Origin: Pseudarthrobacter sp. fls2-241-R2A-127
GTDB taxonomy: Bacteria > Actinomycetota > Actinomycetes > Actinomycetales > Micrococcaceae
Direction of reading: 5' to 3'
Assembly (NCBI RefSeq): GCF_030209355.1
Contig: NZ_JARVSF010000004.1
Coordinates: 1 to 64,000 of the forward strand
Length of the DNA stretch: 64,000 bases
Below are positions 18,001-26,825 of this stretch, piece after piece. A program made the translations under genes and the position numbers. The notes below the pieces were generated by a model, which was not told the origin of the DNA, did not search any database, and saw only the letters and a list, made by a program, of their open reading frames with translations. Within the stretch, counting starts at the first letter, position 1. Each line of letters opens with the position of its first letter.

Positions 18001-19927
18001 CCTCGACACCCAGACGGAGCCCTTCACAGTGGTGGGCGTGGGGGACATGTCCGGTGACGTGTTCGGGAACGGGATGCTCCTGTCCCGCCACATCAGGCTT
18101 CTTGCGGCATTCGACCACCGGCACATCTTCCTGGATCCCACGCCGGACGAGGCGTCCTCGTTCGCTGAGCGGCAGAGGCTATTCGACCTGCCAAGGTCTT
18201 CATGGGACGACTACGACAAGTCGCTGATCAGTGAGGGCGGCGGCGTCTTCGCCCGGCAGGCCAAGTCCATTCCCGTGTCCCCGCAGGTACGGGCTGCGCT
18301 GGGGCTGGCCGCCGAAACCACCGAACTCAGCCCCCCGGAGCTGCTCCGGGCCATCCTCCTTGCACCGGCCGACCTGCTGTACAACGGTGGTATCGGCACC
18401 TACGTCAAGGCCAGTTCCGAGTCCAACGCAACGGTAGGCGACAAAGCCAACGACGCCATCCGCGTCAACGGCAGGGACCTGCGCGTGAAGGTGGTGGGTG
18501 AAGGCGGAAACCTCGGCATGACCCAGCGCGGCCGCATCGAGGCGGCGCTGCAGGGTGTCATCCTCAACACGGACGCGATCGACAACTCGGCCGGCGTGGA
18601 CTGCTCCGACCACGAAGTGAACATCAAGATCTTCGTTGACCGGATGGTCGCAGCGGGCAAGCTGCAGGCGGCCGACCGCGCAGACTTCCTGGCCTCCATG
18701 ACCGACGAGGTGGGCAGGCTGGTCCTGGAAGACAACATCGACCAGAACATCCTGCTCCTGAACGACCGCAGCCGGGTGGCCGAGTGGAGCCCGAGCTACG
18801 AGCGGCTCATGGACTGGCTGGAGAAGAGCGCCGACCTGAAGCGCGATCTCGAAGCATTGCCGACGACCGAAACGCTGCGTGACCGGCTTCAGCACGGACA
18901 GGGCCTGACGTCCCCTGAACTGTCGGTGCTGGCCGCTTATGCCAAGATCGAGCTGGCATCGGCGCTTCGGGACAGCGATCTTGCCGACGACCCCTGGTTC
19001 CGGGACACGCTGCGCTCCTACTTCCCGCACCAGCTGCGCGAACGCTTCGACGCGGAGCTGGACACGCATCCGCTGCGTCGCGAAATCATCGCCACCGTGG
19101 TGGCCAACGACATGATCAACCTTGGCGGCATCACGTTCGCCTTCCGCGTCATGGAAGAAACGTCGGCCAGCGAAGTCGCTGTCGCCAAGGCGTTCGTGGC
19201 GCTGCGGGAGGTGTACGAACTGGACGCGATGGTGGCAGAGCTGAACAGCTTGCCCGCGTCGTTCCCCACGGAGCATTGGAGCACCGTCCACCTGGATATC
19301 CGCCGGCTCCTGGACCGTGCGGTCCGGTGGCTGCTGGGCCAGGAAAGCGTTTCGCGCCCCATCGCTGACGTAGTAGCCGAGTTCAAGCCGCTCATGGATC
19401 CGATGCGGGCCCGCCTGCTGGAATACCTGCGCGGCGATGACCGTGAACGGGTGGCCGACTGGCTGGCGAAGGGCCGCGAATGGGAGCTCCCGGAAAGCCT
19501 GGCGCTGCGTTGGGCCGAGCTGTTCGAGAGCTTCGTGCTGCTGGATATCGCCAAGATCGGGCGGACCCGCAAGGACCCGGTGGAGGAGATCGCGGCGACC
19601 TACTACACCGTGTTCAACCGGTTCCACGCGGATTCGCTGCTGGAGCGGATCAGCAGCCTGCCGCGGCAGGACCGGTGGCAGGCGCTGGCGCGGGCAGCCT
19701 TGCGAGATGATCTGTACTCGACGGTGTCGGATATGACCATGGCGGTACTGGAAGCAACATCCCCGTCCGACTCGCCGGAGGCGCGGCTTAAGGACTGGGA
19801 AGCCCAGAATGCCGAACAGCTGGGCAGGGCAAAGAGCATGTTCGACGAAGTGAACGCACTCGAGGCCGACGACATGGCTTCACTGTCGGTAGCATTGAGG
19901 CTCTTGAGGTCAATCGTCCGACGCTAG
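15074..19927 (+). CDS. gdh: NAD-specific glutamate dehydrogenase, large (180-kDa) class
   Basis: Interconverts L-glutamate and 2-oxoglutarate with NAD+, mainly in the catabolic direction. The 1617-residue protein has the length of the L-180 class. An N-terminal ACT-like regulatory region (about 1-650) includes [16 protein letters not shown] and [10 protein letters not shown]. The catalytic core follows with [22 protein letters not shown] and the Lys849-containing PTGAKGGFF, then a Rossmann NAD region ([17 protein letters not shown]) and a long helical C-terminal domain. The ATG is preceded by TGGAGGC at 15060-15066. In mycobacteria this enzyme is inhibited by the FHA protein GarA; no garA homologue is in the window. 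Confidence 0.95.
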   Translation: [1617 protein letters not shown]

Positions 19928-19954
19928 CCATGCGGCGTCGAAACTGGAGGTGCA

Positions 19955-21421
19955 GTGGCAATCTTTACGGACCCCATCAGGGAACACGCTGATTTCGGGC
20001 CGGGCGATGCCGAATGGCTGCACCTTCTGGTGGGGGACTGGCAGATGGTCGCGGACCTGGCGTTCGCCGACCTGGCACTCTGGTTCCCCCACCCGGAGCT
20101 TGGTTATATCGCGCTCGCCCACGTGCGCCCTTCCACCACGCATACTGCGTTCCACAGCGACTTCGTGGGGGAAGGGATCCGCTCGGACCTGCAGCCTCTG
20201 GTGGACAAGGCCTGGAACAGCCGCTCGATTGAGAGGTCGAGTGAAACCAACTGGAACAGTGAGATGGCGCTCCGGGTGGAGGCTGTCCCGATGGTCCGGA
20301 ACGGGCGGACGCTTGCTGTGGTCACCACGCATATGGACTTGTCCAGTTCGCGGATGCCGTCCCGGCTGGAGCTGACCTACCGCCAGTGCGCGTATGACCT
20401 GCTGCGTATGGGAACCCTCGGACTATGGCCGGATTTTGCTTCCCCCACGGGGTCGCGTCGAGGCGCACCCCGAGTGGGGGACGGCCTGATCAGGCTTGAT
20501 GCCGATGGTGTGGTGCAGTACGCCAGCCCTAACGGTGTCTCCGCGTTCCGCCGCCTTGGCGACGGCGAATCCCTGGAAGGACGGTCCCTCGCCGAGGTCA
20601 CGGCCGGCCTCCTCAAGGACCGGCGGATGGTTGACGAGACGCTGCCGCTCGTGGTGACAGGCCGCATGCCGTGGCGCAGCGAGATCGAGTCACGCGGGGT
20701 CAGCCTGTCGCTGCGGGCCATTCCGCTTCGGGATGAGCAGCAGCGGTTTGGTGCACTCGTACTGTGCCGCGACGTCTCTGAACTGCGCCGTCGTGAGATG
20801 GAGCTGGTCACCAAGGACGCCACTATCCGGGAGATTCACCACCGGGTCAAAAACAACCTGCAGACTGTCGCAGCTCTCTTGCGGATGCAGTCCCGGCGGA
20901 TGGTGAGTGATGAGGCGAAGCAGGGACTGGAGCAGGCGATGCGCCGTGTGGCCACCATCGCCCTGGTGCACGAAACGTTGTCGCAGGGCCTGACCCAGAG
21001 TGTTGATTTCGACGAGCTGATCGGCCGCCAGTTCAGGCTCTCGGCTGAAGTTGCGTCACCGTCGCAGCAGGTACGGACCGAACGCTCGGGGACCTTTGGT
21101 GAGTTGCCCAGCGACCTGGCCACGCCGCTGGCCCTGGTGATCAACGAATTGGTGACCAATGCCGTTGAGCACGGCCTTGAGGGACGGGCCGGGACAGTGT
21201 GGCTGCTGGCCGACAGGTCCGAAGGTGAAGACGGCGAAGAGTTGACGGTGACCATTGCCGACGACGGCGTGGGCCTCCCCGAGACCCCCCACGTTGAAGG
21301 GCTTGGATTGCAGATCGTGCGGACTTTGGTGACGAGCGAACTGGGCGGCACCATCGCCTGGGAACGCCGGGAGGGCGGCGGAACCGAGGTCAAGATCAGG
21401 CTCAGCCTGCACGGAAAGTAG
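19955..21421 (+). CDS. pdtaS: PdtaS-like cytosolic sensor histidine kinase
   Basis: Two-component kinase of the HisKA_2 class; mycobacterial PdtaS phosphorylates the ANTAR antiterminator PdtaR. The 488-residue soluble protein has an N-terminal GAF-type domain (about 1-150), a PAS domain (about 180-280), a HisKA_2 box REIHHRVKNNLQTVAALLRM with His295/His296, and a HATPase domain (LALVINELVTNAVEHG, DDGVGLPE, GLGLQIVRTL). GTG start behind GGAGG at 19946-19950. It stands next to whiB1 as in M. tuberculosis (Rv3220c-Rv3219). PdtaR is not in the window. A strong hairpin follows. Confidence 0.9.
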   Translation: MAIFTDPIREHADFGPGDAEWLHLLVGDWQMVADLAFADLALWFPHPELGYIALAHVRPSTTHTAFHSDFVGEGIRSDLQPLVDKAWNSRSIERSSETNWNSEMALRVEAVPMVRNGRTLAVVTTHMDLSSSRMPSRLELTYRQCAYDLLRMGTLGLWPDFASPTGSRRGAPRVGDGLIRLDADGVVQYASPNGVSAFRRLGDGESLEGRSLAEVTAGLLKDRRMVDETLPLVVTGRMPWRSEIESRGVSLSLRAIPLRDEQQRFGALVLCRDVSELRRREMELVTKDATIREIHHRVKNNLQTVAALLRMQSRRMVSDEAKQGLEQAMRRVATIALVHETLSQGLTQSVDFDELIGRQFRLSAEVASPSQQVRTERSGTFGELPSDLATPLALVINELVTNAVEHGLEGRAGTVWLLADRSEGEDGEELTVTIADDGVGLPETPHVEGLGLQIVRTLVTSELGGTIAWERREGGGTEVKIRLSLHGK

Positions 21422-21487
21422 GCATCGGGCCACTTCGGGATCCTGCGGGCTGATAAGGCACCAGGTGCGGAGTGGCCCGGAAACGGG

Positions 21488-21529
21488 AGAGACCCCGGGC
21501 CGATCCTTGCGGATCGGCCCGGGGTCTCT
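21488..21529. terminator. strong hairpin terminator between pdtaS and whiB1
   Basis: Perfect 19-bp stem (21488-21506 with 21511-21529), TTGC tetraloop, then GTTTATAA. It serves the convergent kinase and whiB genes. Confidence 0.88.
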
Positions 21530-21569
21530 GTTTATAACGGTCCGTTGGACGGTGCCGGCTGGTGACCTT

Positions 21570-21818
21570 CTAGGAGGCCCGGCGTGCGCGGGCGGCGCGC
21601 CGTTTCAGGGCGCGGCGCTCATCTTCGCTCATACCGCCCCAGACACCGGCATCCTGGCCGGATTCAAGGGCCCACTGGAGGCACGTGTCCACTACAGGGC
21701 ACCGGCGGCAGACGCTCTTGGCTTCCTCGATCTGCAGGAGGGCCGGGCCTGTGTTTCCGACGGGGAAGAACAGTTCCGGGTCCTTGTCGAGGCACGCTGC
21801 GCGGTTACGCCAATCCAT
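21570..21818 (-). CDS. whiB1: WhiB1-type iron-sulfur regulator
   Basis: 82-residue WhiB protein with the four cluster-ligating cysteines at 9, 37, 40 and 46, the same positions as M. tuberculosis WhiB1. The turn motif GVWGGMSEDERR and a basic C-terminal tail (ALKRRAARARR) follow. WhiB1 carries a nitric-oxide-sensitive [4Fe-4S] cluster and binds the primary sigma factor. The start giving MDWRNRAAC is chosen by alignment to that family. An in-frame ATG at 21836 would add MEQLIS; neither has an ideal ribosome binding site. A CRP-like palindrome lies 36 bp upstream. Confidence 0.92.
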   Translation of the reverse strand: MDWRNRAACLDKDPELFFPVGNTGPALLQIEEAKSVCRRCPVVDTCLQWALESGQDAGVWGGMSEDERRALKRRAARARRAS

Positions 21819-21853
21819 GCTGATCAGTTGCTCCATTTCTGGGAAGTGCCCTT

Positions 21854-21869
21854 TGTGAAATTATTCACT
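21854..21869. promoter_or_regulatory. CRP/FNR-type operator upstream of whiB1
   Basis: TGTGAAATTATTCACT matches the CRP consensus TGTGA-N6-TCACA with one mismatch at the last base and contains the palindrome GTGAAATTATTCAC. The mycobacterial whiB1 promoter is a known CRP target. So close to the start codon, it more probably represses here. Confidence 0.65.
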
Positions 21870-22036
21870 AGTGGCTACAAAGGAAAGGGGCCCTCTGGGC
21901 CCCCTTGGTCATCTGCATCAAGCCTGTCATGTTAACGCTGTGTAAACAAGGGGTAATAACGCCTGATATCAGTGGAAACCTGAGCGATGCATCACAGTGG
22001 CGGCTCCTGCCCTCACCAGTGTCCGACTATGTCCGG

Positions 22037-22042
22037 TAGGGT
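22037..22042 (+). promoter_or_regulatory. -10 box for leaderless transcript (TAGGGT)
   Basis: TAGGGT is followed by exactly six bases and then the GTG start at 22049, the spacing expected when transcription begins at the start codon. Confidence 0.45.
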
Positions 22043-22048
22043 GCCAGT

Positions 22049-22537
22049 GTGTCAAGACCCCCGGTAAACCCAGCAGGTTCCCCATCGTCTCCGGACCAGC
22101 CCGGCGAGCGAGCCGGCCTTCCGGCCGTCCCGCATCCCAGCGCCGCACCTGTCGCGGCCACGGTGGTTGCCGTCATTGCCGGTGCCGAAGCGATCGCTCT
22201 GCTGGCTGCCGCAGCCTGGTACGGGTATGAGCTTTTCACCGGCAGCCCCGTCCTTTCTTTCTGGGGAGCTGTCTTCACCCTGGGCCTCCTCTTGGCCTTT
22301 TCCGCGTGGCTTTTTGCCGTATCCGTCTTCCTCTACCGCGGGTACCGGTGGACCAGGGCGGCGGCGCTGGTGGCCCAACTGTTCGTCCTGACGATTGGTG
22401 TGCCCACCTTGACCAGCGGCCTTGTCCTCGCAGGCGTGGCAATGGTGGTACCGGCGGCAATCGCGATAGTTCTTCTGTTCTCCAACAAGGTGATCAGCCA
22501 CGCATCCCGAACCGGCAGTCCGCCACCTGCCCTCTGA
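22049..22537 (+). CDS. small four-helix membrane protein
   Basis: 162-residue protein with a Pro-rich N-terminal tail (about 1-35) and four predicted membrane helices (about 36-57, 67-93, 101-125 and 128-148: ATVVAVIAGAEAIALLAAAAW, WGAVFTLGLLLAFSAWLFAV and so on). It resembles unannotated small integral membrane proteins of Micrococcaceae and has no catalytic motif. The GTG start probably belongs to a leaderless transcript. It is convergent with the EssC-like gene. Function is not known. Confidence 0.7.
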   Translation: MSRPPVNPAGSPSSPDQPGERAGLPAVPHPSAAPVAATVVAVIAGAEAIALLAAAAWYGYELFTGSPVLSFWGAVFTLGLLLAFSAWLFAVSVFLYRGYRWTRAAALVAQLFVLTIGVPTLTSGLVLAGVAMVVPAAIAIVLLFSNKVISHASRTGSPPPAL

Positions 22538-22546
22538 CCTCATGAG

Positions 22547-22576
22547 TTCACTCCCCAGGGCGCCCTGGCTGGTGAA
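22547..22576. terminator. interrupted dyad between convergent genes
   Basis: CCAGGGCGCCCTGG (22555-22568) is a perfect palindrome, flanked with the same centre by TTCAC (22547-22551) and GTGAA (22572-22576). It is a plausible bidirectional terminator for the membrane protein and the EssC-like gene. Confidence 0.55.
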
Positions 22577-22618
22577 TCGACGCCCGTATTAGGTTGGCGG
22601 CGGGGAAGACCCAGTGGT

Positions 22619-25600
22619 TCAGCCCGCGGCGCCTGCCCAGCCCACTTGAAGGGCACATGACCGCCCTGCGGAAACCAGGATGCCTCTTCCCGGCGGTGGA
22701 TTGGCCTCGACCTCAAACCGGACCCCAAACAGGTCACCGTCAGCTATCGACCGTGGGCACAACAGAAGTCCGAGGCCGGCCGCCCGGGCGTTCATGATCA
22801 GAGGAACGCGTTGCGGCAATACGGGGCTGTACCCTGCTGTGACCACCAAGGAATGGCCCAGGGCGTTCAGGTGGCCCAAGTCCTTCACGGCCGGCAGGTC
22901 AAGAAGATCTATATCGTCAACCAACAGCAGCGTGTCGGGCGACAGATCACCGGCCTCCGCCTGCTGCAGCACGCCCTTCCAAAAGTCTCCGGAACTCTTG
23001 GGCGGCACGGGACTGGAGCACCATTCCTTATCGGGATTGAGCGTTTTCATGGCGTGCAGCAAGTTGCTCTTGCCGCTTCCGGGGCCCCCGAGGACTGCCA
23101 TCACGCCGCTTGCTGGAATCCGGAGGGCCGTCGCCTCAAGCTCGTCGCCCGCCACCCCCAGCAGGACCGCCCGGGACTGCCTTGTGACTGCGGAGGTTCT
23201 TGCAGCGGCGGCTTGCCCCTCCCGGGAACATGTCCGGGAGGCTGAGTTGCGCGATGCAGCGGGGACCGCAAGTGCCACGACCTCGCTGGTGGTGATCATA
23301 GCCGGGAGGGGTTCCACCCTAAAGGGAGGCGAAGCGGCTGGCAGGCCGATCTCACCGGGACCGGCCTGTCCTGGACCAGCGAGGGGTTGTCGGTAGAACT
23401 GGCAAACCGCCGGCCCGCCATCGGCTGCCGGGCCAAATGCCACTGCCCTTCCCTCCACCGGGGGAGTAGAAGGCATCCGCGGCCAGGCGGCGCGGCTCTC
23501 TTCGGTGGAGCCGAATGGAAAATAGAAGCGGTTGGGGATGGAACCGTAGAATCTCGCTGCGACCAGTTCCCGGTCACCGGAAAGCAGCAGTGTTATTCCG
23601 GCCCTGCTTCCGTCGCGGGCGAGGTCCTGGACCAAGTCTTCGGCCCAGGCCAACGGGCCGGACCGGAACGCTGAAACCCAGGAGCCCCAGCCAGACACAA
23701 TGAGAACAAGCGGTACGTCCCCGGCAGCCGGCCGGCTGAGGCGCCTGCCCAGTTCACGGGTAAGGCGCTCCAGTATTCGGACTCCCCTGCGAAGCTCGTG
23801 GATACCGGCGTGGGCCCCGGTCCGGCCGGCGTCCGCGAAGGGCAAAAGGCTCCCGGTACTGTCCAGGAAGTAGAAATGGGTCTCGCCCGGGCCGGCCATC
23901 AGTCTCCGCGCCGCCAGTTCAAGGGCTGCCGGTGCCCCGGATGCGGAACTGCCAAGGAAGGCGGCGTGGCCATGGCCGGCACGGCTCCAGGTCAGCGTCA
24001 CCACCTCTTGCTTTTGGGGCAGATCCATCAGTCCCAGTGGCACGTTCCCTTCTATGTCCCCAGGTCCACCGGACATCATCGACCTGGCCGCCGGGGACCC
24101 GGATGGTGACGAATTCGGGCCCGGTTCTTCCAGGTATTCCGGCAGCGGAGGGGCCACCGGTCTGCGGGGGATACGATTCCCTTGCACCACGCAAAGGGAT
24201 TCCACGAGTCCCACCAGGGGAGCCGCGGCGTTTGCCGGGGTCGGCGCGGGGCCGGGCTGGGTGGGGCCCCTTGATTCCCGGGAAGCGAGGTACGCCTTTG
24301 TCGGCTGGATGATGACAGCATCGTGCAGCTGGTCCTCGGAACTGGAAGCCAGGGATGCGGCCTGGAACTCCGCGGCAGGTTCCGCACCGCGGGCCAGGAA
24401 GGCGCGGCCCGGAGCGTCAACACCAATGGCCGCCGCAGCCTTCGAATTGACGATGTCCACTGACTCCATATCGGACTGCACCCGGAGGGCGATGCTGGAC
24501 GTGACGTTCGCCCGGATATCGGCTGTCAGGGCGCCTTGGGGCCTTTGGGTAGCCATCACCAGATGGATACCCAGCGAGCGCCCTATGGAGGCGATCCGCA
24601 ACAGTTCGCGGAGCACTTCCGGTGCATCATCCACGAGCATCCTGAACTCATCAATGATGATGACAAGGTGGGGGAGGTCGAATTCCTTGGCCGCCGGCGA
24701 GGAGCGGTACGCGTTGAGGTCCGGCACCGCCGCTGCCGAGAAGCGCTTCTCCCGGAGCCTGACCTCAGCCCGCAGGGACACCAGGGTACGCTCCATTTCG
24801 GCGATGGACAGGTCGGTTTGGAGTCCGACACAGTGGACCAAGCCATGGAGCGGGCCCAGGCCGGAGCCGCCTTTGAAATCGATGAAGAAAAAGTTGATGC
24901 GCTCCGGAGGGTAGCTCAGCGCGAGCGCCAAGATAAGAGTCCGGAGCAGTTCCGATTTTCCCGATCCGGTAGTTCCTGCAATGAGCACATGGGGACCGTC
25001 GGCCTGGAGATCCAGGGTCCTCACGCCTGCCGCCCCCAGTCCCAGCGGCACCGGGAGTCCCTGCCGTTCCGCGTTGGCTTCCCAGCGTCGCGCGGTGTCC
25101 GCCGCCGTCAGGGGCAGGATTTCGCTGAGACGGACGGTGGCCGGAATCGACCGCACATATCCATCCTCCCGCTTCGGCGCCTTCGCCAGGCGACGGCAAA
25201 ACGTGGTGAATACTGCCTCCGGAACAAGGTCAGGAACAAAGACCGTCTCACGGTGGCCAAGGTGCATGACCGACCTGCGCTCGGATACGAACACATCAGC
25301 TGACGGGGATTCGGTGTCTTCCGGAACGAAATGGACAACCTGCCATCCCCGATCCATCGCGGCTTCACGAATCTGTATGTCATCCGGGTCCGCCGGGCCC
25401 GCACTGCGAATCAACAGGACGGTGCGCTCCGAACCGGAATGACCTCTACCGATGAGCCGGAGGCCTTCATCCGGTGTGCCGGTGAGGGTTACCCCGGGAA
25501 GGTAGCGGGCTGCCAACGGCAGATTCTCCGGCCGCCCGTGGATAACCACCCCGGTTGTGTCGGCGAGCGGGTAGCCCGCAAGTTGCAGGAGAAGGGAACG

Positions 25601-26698
25601 GATGACGCCGTCGACTCCCGCCGACGAGCCACCCACAACGGTGAGCGGATGGCGGGGGTCAAGGACCACAGGTACCCGATCGGCGGGGGGAACCGTTCGT
25701 ACGCCGCCTGCCGGCTCAACCCGGACGTTGGCGGCCTGTTCGGCCTCGCCCAACCTCAGCCAGACGCCGTCGGAAGCAGAATCGGCAACGGGCGTCTGTG
25801 CGCCCCGCCCCGCTGCCAAGGCAACGACGGCGAGGGACGGGGCGCACCGCCGTCGGCGTTCCCTGTCCTCCCGGACGGCAGCTTTCACCGCAGCCAGCAA
25901 TTCCCGCTTCTGCCGCCGGCCCGCGATGATGGGCGGGAGTACGGAAAACGCCGACGCCGCTGAGAAGGCAAGGAACATCCACATCCCGGTGATGACTGCC
26001 AGCCCCACGCCAATAGCCAGCGGGAGAACTGCAGTCAGCAGGAGCAGGGCGCGGTTGCCGGCCTCAGCCCGGCCGGAGACCACGATGGGTTCGGCCACGG
26101 ATCTCCCCGCGTCCGCCAGGACCCGCTCCGGCAGGTCCGAAAACACCAGCGACATGGTGGACTGCCCGCATCGGATGCGGGAATCCGTGGAGATGACGGT
26201 GTTCCGGATCCGCTCACCATCGACATACGTGCCATTTGCACTGTCCAGGTCGATCATGATGATGTCCGTGTCCGTGACAACAAGGCGTGCGTGCTCGCGG
26301 GACAATTCCGGATCCGGGATGACAACGCGCGTGCCGCCCCGGCCGATGGCGTAGCTGCCCCGCCGGATCGGCACCACGGTCCCCGCGGCCGCTCCGCTGT
26401 GAACGGCGAGTGACAGCGGAGCTGCCGTATCAATGGTCGCGGTGCGACGAGGCCGTTGACCCGGGGGCGACGTGCCCCCGTCGACAAGAATTGCCGCGCC
26501 CACCAAGGGCGGAACTCCGGAAACCAATGTGCGGAGATCCTGCCCGTCCACCGTGACCGGCCCTGTGCCGAATTTCTTCGACAACTGTTCGTTGATGTCG
26601 GCCCCCGAGGTGCCGGGCGGGGCCTCGATGGACAGTTCGAGAGGGGGCCCGGGACGTGAAGATCCCGGACCGCCAACCAAGGTGCAATGCAGGGTCAT
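22619..26698 (-). CDS. FHA-FtsK/SpoIIIE ATPase, EssC/EccC-like, orphan
   Basis: 1359-residue protein laid out like EssC. It has an N-terminal ubiquitin-like or FHA-like region (about 1-75), an FHA domain (about 115-185: GRGGTRVVIPDPELSREHARL and SANGTYVDG), two membrane helices (about 217-260) and a first FtsK ATPase with Walker A GTTGSGKS (575-582), Walker B LVIIIDEF (678-685) and ATQRP. A degenerate middle ATPase region follows, then a C-terminal P-loop GGPGSGKS (1204-1211) with LLLVDDID. EssC/EccC drives type VII secretion of WXG100 proteins. No WXG100, EccB/D/E or mycosin gene is visible in the window, so partners must lie elsewhere or it does something else. The ATG has no strong ribosome binding site. 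Confidence 0.86.
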   Translation of the reverse strand: MTLHCTLVGGPGSSRPGPPLELSIEAPPGTSGADINEQLSKKFGTGPVTVDGQDLRTLVSGVPPLVGAAILVDGGTSPPGQRPRRTATIDTAAPLSLAVHSGAAAGTVVPIRRGSYAIGRGGTRVVIPDPELSREHARLVVTDTDIIMIDLDSANGTYVDGERIRNTVISTDSRIRCGQSTMSLVFSDLPERVLADAGRSVAEPIVVSGRAEAGNRALLLLTAVLPLAIGVGLAVITGMWMFLAFSAASAFSVLPPIIAGRRQKRELLAAVKAAVREDRERRRRCAPSLAVVALAAGRGAQTPVADSASDGVWLRLGEAEQAANVRVEPAGGVRTVPPADRVPVVLDPRHPLTVVGGSSAGVDGVIRSLLLQLAGYPLADTTGVVIHGRPENLPLAARYLPGVTLTGTPDEGLRLIGRGHSGSERTVLLIRSAGPADPDDIQIREAAMDRGWQVVHFVPEDTESPSADVFVSERRSVMHLGHRETVFVPDLVPEAVFTTFCRRLAKAPKREDGYVRSIPATVRLSEILPLTAADTARRWEANAERQGLPVPLGLGAAGVRTLDLQADGPHVLIAGTTGSGKSELLRTLILALALSYPPERINFFFIDFKGGSGLGPLHGLVHCVGLQTDLSIAEMERTLVSLRAEVRLREKRFSAAAVPDLNAYRSSPAAKEFDLPHLVIIIDEFRMLVDDAPEVLRELLRIASIGRSLGIHLVMATQRPQGALTADIRANVTSSIALRVQSDMESVDIVNSKAAAAIGVDAPGRAFLARGAEPAAEFQAASLASSSEDQLHDAVIIQPTKAYLASRESRGPTQPGPAPTPANAAAPLVGLVESLCVVQGNRIPRRPVAPPLPEYLEEPGPNSSPSGSPAARSMMSGGPGDIEGNVPLGLMDLPQKQEVVTLTWSRAGHGHAAFLGSSASGAPAALELAARRLMAGPGETHFYFLDSTGSLLPFADAGRTGAHAGIHELRRGVRILERLTRELGRRLSRPAAGDVPLVLIVSGWGSWVSAFRSGPLAWAEDLVQDLARDGSRAGITLLLSGDRELVAARFYGSIPNRFYFPFGSTEESRAAWPRMPSTPPVEGRAVAFGPAADGGPAVCQFYRQPLAGPGQAGPGEIGLPAASPPFRVEPLPAMITTSEVVALAVPAASRNSASRTCSREGQAAAARTSAVTRQSRAVLLGVAGDELEATALRIPASGVMAVLGGPGSGKSNLLHAMKTLNPDKEWCSSPVPPKSSGDFWKGVLQQAEAGDLSPDTLLLVDDIDLLDLPAVKDLGHLNALGHSLVVTAGYSPVLPQRVPLIMNARAAGLGLLLCPRSIADGDLFGVRFEVEANPPPGRGILVSAGRSCALQVGWAGAAG

Positions 26699-26819
26699 AA
26701 GTGCTAATCCTTCGTGCGTATGGCGCCACGCTATCCACGAACGGGGAGTATATGGAGGCGGTTCGGACCCTATGTGGAAAACCCGTCAAGGAGTGCTGAC
26801 TGCCCGGCTGGAGCTCGAC

Positions 26820-26825
26820 TAGGAT
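26820..26825 (+). promoter_or_regulatory. candidate -10 box (TAGGAT) for the glycan acetyltransferase gene
   Basis: TAGGAT lies in the 180-bp gap upstream of the acetyltransferase and would give a leader of about 47 bases containing its AAAGGAG. Confidence 0.35.
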
